DNA from: Tenebrio molitor
Taxonomy: Eukaryota; Arthropoda; Insecta; Coleoptera; Tenebrionidae
Assembly: GCF_963966145.1 (NCBI RefSeq)
Contig: NC_091049.1
Coordinates: forward strand, 3,100,001 to 3,164,000
Reading direction: 5' to 3'
Length of the DNA stretch: 64,000 bases
Part shown: positions 57,051-64,000 of the stretch, one piece after another
How positions within the stretch are numbered: position 1 is the stretch's first letter
Layout of the letters: each line of letters begins with the position of its first letter
The notes under the pieces: generated by a model
The model's database searches: none
The model's input: the letters and a program-made list of their open reading frames with translations, nothing else
What the model was told of the DNA's origin: nothing
Program-made: the position numbers and the translations under genes

Positions 57051-59245
57051 CAAAGTATTCCAAAATTATTGTGGTGACGTAGTGTGCTTGGATCGGAAAA
57101 AATAGTTTGCCACCTTTCGACGATAAGGTCCCGCACTACACTACACCAAACATGACCTCCAAGTCGCTGTCAAGCGTCAAATATCATTTCTGTCATTCAT
57201 TGCCCTTTGTCAAAACTAATTGATGTTCATTTTTGCCCATTGCTCAAATAAAAAAACAATTAATCCACTTAAAAATGAACCATAAAATGTGAGTAAAATC
57301 TGATGCCGCCGTAACTTTGGCGGAAGTTGTGTCTAACACCGTCAATTTAAATTTAAACCGCCGTTTCGGGGGAACGGCCATAAACTTCATTTACAGTCGC
57401 GACGTTCCCGGGAACATTTAATCCCTGATAATGAAGCTGTCCGGAACGAAACACCGCCGCCATTCACGAACCGTGTCATTAAATTTTACAATTTATTTGA
57501 CGGGGACGGTTTGCCTCATCGATCGAAACACAAACATCATTAGCAAACTGTTTGCTCAAAAAAAAAAACCCGATTTATTTGTTTAGAAATCTGGTGCGGG
57601 ACTTCATTGTAGAAAAATCCGACACGTTGAGAAATCATCTCGGCCCCTTTCGTTATGTTTGCTGCATTTGCCTAACACAAGTTGTTTCGTTTTTGTCGAG
57701 CAAACAATCCGCCATTTGCATAATTCGTCAGCGTCGGCATTAGCGTTGCTGCGTGCTGTACTACATCGCATTAGGCTTCGCCTGTTGTAATCTCGTTACG
57801 TGGGTGTTTGGAATTATGTTAATTAATGCAGTTATTGGCGATTTTTTGTCGTCGACGATTGGTCTACACTTTCATTAAGAAGTTAACGCAACGCCAACTA
57901 ACATTCTCGCTGTGCGTTGAAATGAAAGTTTTGAGTTAATTATAAGTTTTATTACAAGGGACGGTTGTTAATTCACTTTGTAATGGACCCATAACTTGAT
58001 AGGGTATTATTGGATTATTAGTAAATTAATTAAGAGTACTAATTAACGTTGTTAAACTGGTCGCCTAGATGAATTGATTTCAATTAACATTTTCATCAAC
58101 GTCCCACTAGGGAAGTCTAAATCGAGACGACGTTTTCAATATCGCAAACCGTAAAGAAACGTATTTTTAATCGTCAATGGACGTTAACGTTTAATTCACG
58201 TGGACTGATGACGTCGTTTTAAATTAATTAAACGCTGCCGGACTTTGACGATTCGGAAATTAAATTTGCATTTATTTTTATCAAGACTTCACCCTGCCAA
58301 GGTAAAAATCCAATTTAGATGTAAATTTGATTAAGCGATTTACATGAAATTATTATTTCCACTAAGATGTTTTTTATCGATGTTTTCGTGTAAACGGGTC
58401 AAGGTGAATTCGTCTACACGTAATTAATGAATGGGTCATGTTTTATCTAGTTGAGAATGATCAAAGCGTGAATAAGACTCACACGTTAATGAAAATTGCC
58501 TTTGATTAAATATTAATTTGGGTTGAGGAGTGATTACCTACTTTAAGGTAATAGTCTTAGCGCGAGTCATTAATTAGTTAAATTATGGCGTGAATTCGGA
58601 GAAACTTTCAAATCGGTTCAATTGGAAGAATAATTCGCTGGTTTAAGACGTTTTTACATTTCACTTAAATATTACACAAATTTACATTACCCTCTACATT
58701 GTAATTTAATTATAATTGTTTATCAGAATCCTTTAAGAAAGTTTATTTTAAATAATGGAAATTTACTCGACATTAACACCATGGCTCAATTTATCTCTAA
58801 TGAAATTGTTTAACAACAAATTTTGGCAATTTGACATTGTTTTTATTTAATTTAGTTAGAACAATTTGACAATATTCATTTATCAGTAGCAAAAGTCGCA
58901 TTGGCGTTTTTATTATGTATTAAAATATTTAAATTTAATTTAATTTAATTCGAAATGGTTAAAGAGGAATTCTAATTTAGTCCTTAATTATTCATTTACA
59001 TTAAAATTTACTTTAACTAAGGGCAAAATCAACATTAATTACATCATTCTTGCATTATTTAGTCACAACAATTAAACGCAAATTTACGTGACATTAAGAA
59101 ATTTAGTTGGGAAGAGTTGTTCAAAAGCAGAATCCGCTATTTTTTTCTTTCTGAGATGAACCATTAGCGGAAATAAGAATTTAAGGGTTAAAAAAAAAAC
59201 GTAAACCCGGTAAGTTGTTGATCGGAATTTACCATTAATTTAGTA
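57051..59245. other. gene-free stretch
   Basis: GC-richer at first (57300-57750), then strongly AT-rich with many TTAATTAA words. No open frame with recognisable content. Confidence 0.5.
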
Positions 59246-59512
59246 CAGAGTGTCTATAAATGAATGTAGGAGGATCCTAGTAGGCGTTGAAAGTTTGCCG
59301 ACTCTTTTACCAGAAATCGAATAATGTTAGTATGATCTACGATATGCAACCCCTAGAACAAATTGGTTGTGCTGATTGTCTAGCTTAACAAAACAGATGC
59401 TTTACAAAGAAAATGAAAAATAAAATAAAATAAAATAGTGAAATGCATTATCGATAGGTCTCAACACTCTCAACAAATTACGTATTTATTGTACATTTAA
59501 GAAGAAAGTACT
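59246..59512 (+). mobile_element. Tc1/mariner-like element, terminal fragment (copy C)
   Basis: Begins after TA with CAGAGTGTCTATAAATGAAT, then GATCCTAGTAGGCGTTGAAA, matching the first 270 bp of copy A at 3132. The remainder of the element is absent. Confidence 0.85.
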
Positions 59513-60059
59513 CGTAAATAACACTCTCCGGTGTTGCATGATTTGTTTTACAAAACCGGAGTACTTAGAAAGATGCTTATGAAAACTAACAGAAAAGTGT
59601 CACAATTTAACGATATGTTCATATTTCACATACGTTTTTAAAATAAATATTCGATTTTGGACTACTTTCCCCCATTCCTTCAAGTCCGTGACAACATCCC
59701 ATGGACATATTTTTGCTTTGACACGAACTGGCACAAGTGACCTTGGCGCTCTTCAATCATTCAACGTCGCAGAAAAAAATATTTGCTTCTCGAATTTTCA
59801 GCGAGTTGTCTCGTCCCCCATGTTTATTTTAAACATGATCGATTCGAAGAAAATACTGGTGCGATTGTTATCGCCGCGGGTAATAAAGTGTAAGTACATT
59901 TGTGTCACATTTAGCATCTGAGACTAGCATTTCGAGACTAAAGCAAATACGAGAAACGAGAGCAATGTTATTAACACGAACGTACGTTTAAGAAACTAAA
60001 AATTCTCATTTTGAGATATGTATTAGCGACGCCATTAAGATGATAGTTGGCCATTTATA
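59513..60059. other. gene-free stretch
   Basis: A short frame at 59688-59921 has no domain. Nothing else is seen. Confidence 0.45.
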
Positions 60060-60238
60060 CAGGATATTTCACGAGTGATAATAAACCCGATGGAGTTGAA
60101 AATGCAACCCACAATACATTTCCAATGAAAAGCTGGATGTTTTAATTTCCATGTCCAGCTTTTCATTGGAAATGTATTATGGGTTGCATTTTCAATTCCG
60201 TCGGGCTCGTTAATCATTATCACTCGTGAAATGCTCTG
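60060..60238. mobile_element. hairpin MITE family H, solo copy
   Basis: An isolated 179 bp palindrome with TA on both sides. The arms contain CACGAGTGATAATAAACCCG and GAAAATGCAACCCACAATAC with their complements. It shows that H is an independent mobile unit outside arrays A and B. Confidence 0.9.
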
Positions 60239-60362
60239 TATAGTAAGTTTCATAAAATGTTATGTTCGACACAATACACCGAATTTTAAAATTGTAACAT
60301 TTTTGTTCAGTTTAGTTAATAATCCTGGTATTCTGGTAAATTTGACTCAATTTTATTATTAA

Positions 60363-62047
60363 CTAGCTGACCCGACAGACGTTGTCTTGTCCAAATTTCA
60401 ATACCTAAATTTGTTAGTGATCGTTTTGTGAATTTGCGAAAAGCTATTGGAAATGTGTAAACAAAGTAAAAATGAAGAATTTTACATGGGAGATGAATTC
60501 TATTGCTGAAATGCTGGAAATGTGTGATGTGCCTGGAATGTGATCGAGTTGGAACCACGCGGTTTTGTTCCAGAATTTAAGTCACAATTTAATTAAGTCA
60601 CAATTTTATGTCCAAACAAATGATTTATTTTCTTCCATTAAATTTGAAATCACAGTTAATCTCAAGCAGTTTTATTGGGTGATTCAAAATGATTGTGAAT
60701 AAGTATTGCAACTATGTACGAAAATGTATGTGGCAACTGTGTGAATGGGATAGAGTTGACATTTGTATGACATTTCATTAGCGTGCATTTGATTGTTTTA
60801 ATTCCATTACACATTGATTTGACAACTTTCAAAATTGCGCGACTATGAACTGTCAAAGAAATGTCAACTCTATCTTACCCACACAGTTGCCACATAAATT
60901 TTCGTACCTAGTTGCCAGATTTATCCACAATTATTTTGAATCACCCAATATTTACATTTCGATTGCAAGATCGATGCTCCAGTAAACAATCCGATTGGTT
61001 TGATTCCCAATTTCACAATCAGCTGTCAAATGACATTTGTGCATGTTGGCATATAAATTGGAATAGAAATAAAACAACTACATTTATTGGACATATCGCG
61101 AAACAACACAAAAGTAAAAGCAAATGTAATTTTATTTTAATTTACTGGACTGCGTTTTTCCAGATTTTTCTTCAAATCTTCCAGATTTTTTTTCAATTGG
61201 AAACAAAAAAAAAAAGCAACAAGCAAATATGCAGCTCCTGTCAGTTATGATCGTGAGTGCATACAAAAATTATAATTTTTGAAATTTGTCCGAATTTTCC
61301 GACTTTCCTTTGTAATTGTCCCGAATTTGTTTTTCGAAAACTTATCCAAAACCCTAACAAACAAAACCAAAAAAGAATTACGCATAGCCATCGTTCGAAT
61401 CCTGAGTTATGATCTTGAGTTCATTCAAAAAAGCACTTTCAGTTTTTCCCGAATTATTTTAATTTAGTTTTTCCAGATTTTTCTCCAAATCTCAGATTTT
61501 TTTTTCTATTGAAAACATTCAATAAAGTTATTTCCATCCGAACAAAAAAAAAAGAATTAATCAAATATGTCTTTCCTATCGTCAGTTATGATCGAGAATG
61601 CATACAAAAATTATCATTTTTGCAGTTTGCTCGAATTTTCCGACTTTTCTTTATAATTGTCCCGATTTTTTTTTCCTGAAAACTTTTTCACGACTATAAC
61701 GAACAAAACAAAAAAGAATTATGCATATCCATCACACAAATCTCATAGAAAAAAGCACTTAAAGTTTTTACCGAATTTTCGGGGCAACTTTTCCAATTTT
61801 TCTTTACATAAAAACCTCATACGGATTATTACGAACATTAAACAAATCGGTCCAGCCGTTCCCATAGAAAAAAGCACTTTCAATTTTTCCCGAATTTTCC
61901 AATTTTCCGGGCAACTTTTCCAATTTTTTTTCCCATAAAAACCTTATTCGGACTATCGCGAACATTTTATAAAAAGAATTAGCCAAATCGGTCCAGCCGT
62001 TTTCAAGTGATGCCCTTACCAAGGAACTTCATTGCATTTTTATTATA
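60363..62047. mobile_element. repeat element K with internal diverged tandem repeats
   Basis: It starts AGCTGACCCGACAGACGTTG and ends with CGGTCCAGCCGTTTTCAAGT followed by an AT-rich tail. Both boundary motifs are familiar from dispersed insect repeats, though I cannot name the family. The right half has about four diverged copies of a unit of 100-130 bp carrying GAATTTTCCGACTTTCCTTT-like and AACAAACAAAACC-like segments (near 61285, 61630, 61775, 61880). A separate fold-back MITE is inserted at 60675. Confidence 0.5.
60675..60948. mobile_element. fold-back MITE family I
   Basis: TA-flanked and 274 bp long, with inverted arms of about 90 bp: TTGGGTGATTCAAAATGATT at the left, and at the right its complement, with GTGGCAACTGTGTG and TAGAGTTGACATTT shared. 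Confidence 0.85.
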
Positions 62048-62049
62048 TA

Positions 62050-63057
62050 CAGGGTGTCTCAGCTAAGACTTTCGAGCCTAATATCTCGGTTATTTGCCAA
62101 CGGATTTTTATGAAATTTAAAATGCAGATATTTTAGATTGTGAGGGTTCAATTAGTAATAATAAAATTACCTCAAGTTAAAAAATGTAATTTTAACACAT
62201 GTTTCCTTTATCGAAAATTATGCGCGATTATTATTAGATTGTTAAACATTAAAAAATAGGGGTCTACACAAACAATTAAGTAAATCACTTGTCTGATTCA
62301 ACGAAAAGATTAGATTTTGTCGTTAAAAATTTAATGTAAAATTTGAAGGTATTTGAGCAGTTACCTTTTGAAACAATTGATGAAAAGATTGCCAAGCAAC
62401 ATTTTGTACACCCTTTAAAGTCTGTCAAAATTGGGCGCGCTTTATTAGAAAACGTCAAATTGTGAAAATTTATTGAAAATACTCTAAAAATAGACTACAG
62501 CGGCAGAAATTTCAATATTGTTGTAAAAGGAAAAAAAATTTGCTTATGGAGAGTGTCGTAAGAACTCGTGGAACACTATCCAAATGTAGACTTTACAAAA
62601 TGTAAGGTTAAGAGAGTCGTCAATTTATTTGAAGACACAGGAAGCGTACGTGAACTAAATTACCTTGCTAAAATATTCCGATCGTGTTTTAGTCCTTTAT
62701 GGAAGAATTAAAGCATCCAGTATAATAAATTACGTCCAAATGTTGTCTTTAACTTTGTAAGTGTTTGTAAGGTTAGCAAGATAAACGTCAAATATGTCAC
62801 CTGCGCTTCTGCGAAAAGGGATGACCAAAATTCTGCAAAATTGCGCGTTTCTTTCATACGCGTCTACGTTTTTGCATTTGCAGCCACGTTTAACACAGTT
62901 TTTTGCTTTTTTCTTGCAAACCAGACGTCTTTCAAGGACGAGTTTTTCCCTACAGCATTTTTTATTGACGATCAATTTTTTATGCAAATTTTAATTGATT
63001 CAACATTTTAAAAAGGCATGTAAAAAATTACGTTTTTAAGACTTGGGTGATTGCATT
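62050..63057. mobile_element. TA-flanked transposon family T, copy 3 (right end lost)
   Basis: The left end is CAGGGTGTCTCAGCTAAGAC. Collinearity with copy 2 continues to GGGTGATTGCATTA and then stops at a TACAGGGTATAG that begins another sequence. The helix-turn-helix region (about 62570-62700, plus) has lost about 30 bp. Confidence 0.8.
62730..62987 (-). other. conserved Cys-rich frame in T copy 3
   Basis: The longest form: it begins MHKKLIVNKKCCREKLVLER, with CVKRGCKCKNVDAY and the RILVIPFRRSAGDIFDVYLA segment. The protein-level conservation with the copy at 25466 is stronger than expected for unconstrained DNA, but I could not measure it. Confidence 0.45.
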
Positions 63058-64000
63058 ATACAGGGTATAGATTAATTAAATTGATTACATCGTCTAATTC
63101 GTATTTTGGGAATGAAATGAATGAAACACATTTTGGAAAAGTTTGATTTATTAAACCAATAAACTGAGTTGATAACGAAAATTTCCTCGTCTTAATTTTC
63201 TTATTCTTATTTTTATTAAAACCGACAAATACTGTACCGTAAGGCTGTTGCCTAGTGGTTGACCAAGCAATGGTAAAGCGCGCTAAACGGATTCTAATTA
63301 TTTTTCCACAGTTTTATGTTTGAAGCTATGGTGATTATATTTTTTGTTAAACATTAACGTATCTGACAGGGCTACTGTCTCAGTTTTTTGAAAAATCGCT
63401 TTATTCTTTATAAAAAAATTAATAACGTTTTTCAGTAATTCTAGTTATTTTTGCTCAATTTTTCATTTAGAGATTATTTAAAAAGTGCATTGGATTCAGA
63501 AGAACGTATCTCATGGGGCTACTGTCTCAGTTTTTGGAAAAACAAATTAGATTGGAAGCAAAAAAATAAACAAAAGCCTCAACAAAACGCGTAAAATTCG
63601 GTTATTAGGCAGTCCACTATACTTCTCAACTACCTGGAGGTCGTAAACTCGGGTTGACATAATCACTACTTAACGCCCGCAATGCAACTTTTGTTGGGAA
63701 GATACTTGCACTGGGCTCACGGGAACATCCTCGGGGCAGAGCCGGCGTGCCGCGATGGTCAACTTATGAATAAAAGTAAAATATACCTGTAAAGGAGATG
63801 GTCGGATTGCGACGGTGCGGTGGTATCATTTGGATAAAAAGATTGTCATAATCATAACCAATCACTAATTATAATAATTCTTCTTACAAAAATACGATGC
63901 ACAATTCGAATGATTTCCGAAAATATGGTTAGGGCTGTTTAATATATCGGTTTTTAAATACTCAATTTTTTGCGATAGAGGGATATTTTGACATTTACGA
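63058..64000. other. AT-rich end of window with a 147 bp-spaced duplication
   Basis: Begins with TACAGGGTATAGATTAATT, which looks like another mariner-type MITE end; its partner end is not seen in the window. The segment GGCTACTGTCTCAGTTTTT occurs at about 63370 and again at about 63517, preceded both times by AACGTATCT. No gene is recognised. Confidence 0.5.

Overview
This 64 kb window is nuclear DNA of an insect, probably a beetle. The insect call rests on three things: a complete Na+/K+-ATPase beta subunit gene of arthropod type, a TCAGT-type initiator ahead of it, and a preserved 55 bp intron in a decayed gene. The beetle call is an impression from the mix of transposons and is not proven. 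Most of the window is repeat-derived. Stretches of GC-richer DNA without recognisable genes (about 1-2.3, 4.3-8.1, 11.8-12.7, 16.2-18.1, 21.5-22.6, 26.9-28.9, 38.9-40.7, 44.0-45.3, 51-54.5 and 57-59.2 kb) alternate with AT-rich mobile elements.

The only clearly intact gene is a Na+/K+-ATPase beta subunit (nervana family) at 37.9-38.8 kb, minus strand. Its 318 codons lie in one uninterrupted exon, and its 3' side abuts a stack of transposons. A second recognisable host gene, at about 22.7-24.3 kb, is an outer dynein arm docking subunit of the CCDC63/CCDC114 (ODAD1) type. It carries in-frame stops and a frameshift but keeps a clean short intron, so it looks like a decayed gene copy and not a processed one. 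Two weaker exon candidates lie at 51.4-52.1 kb and a possible broken small gene at 53.1-53.4 kb.

The mobile elements are as follows. There are Tc1/mariner-like copies at 3.1-4.3, 18.1-19.7 and 59.2-59.5 kb. A different TA-flanked element with DDE transposase remnants sits at 10.0-11.2 kb. A third TA-flanked family (24.5-26.4, 40.7-41.9, 62.0-63.1 kb) carries a helix-turn-helix transposase fragment and an antisense Cys-rich frame. Non-LTR retrotransposon fragments lie at 5.4, 19.9-21.5, 29.5, 42.0-44.0 and 54.5-57.0 kb. A LINE with a restriction-like endonuclease (R2/R4-like) spans 34.3-36.7 kb, and a PIF/Harbinger element sits in its tail at 36.7-37.8 kb. A tRNA-derived SINE lies at 6.8-7.1 kb, and several fold-back MITE families are scattered through the window.

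Two large structures stand out. The first is an inverted repeat at 8.15-16.15 kb whose arms of about 2.4 kb are built from degenerate modules sharing the core TGGATGCG. Variant modules occupy matching mirror positions in the two arms. The second is a family of repeat units of about 1-1.8 kb, arranged in two arrays (30.4-33.6 and 45.3-51.0 kb) on either side of the beta subunit gene. The units contain hairpin MITEs and show both filled and empty insertion sites.
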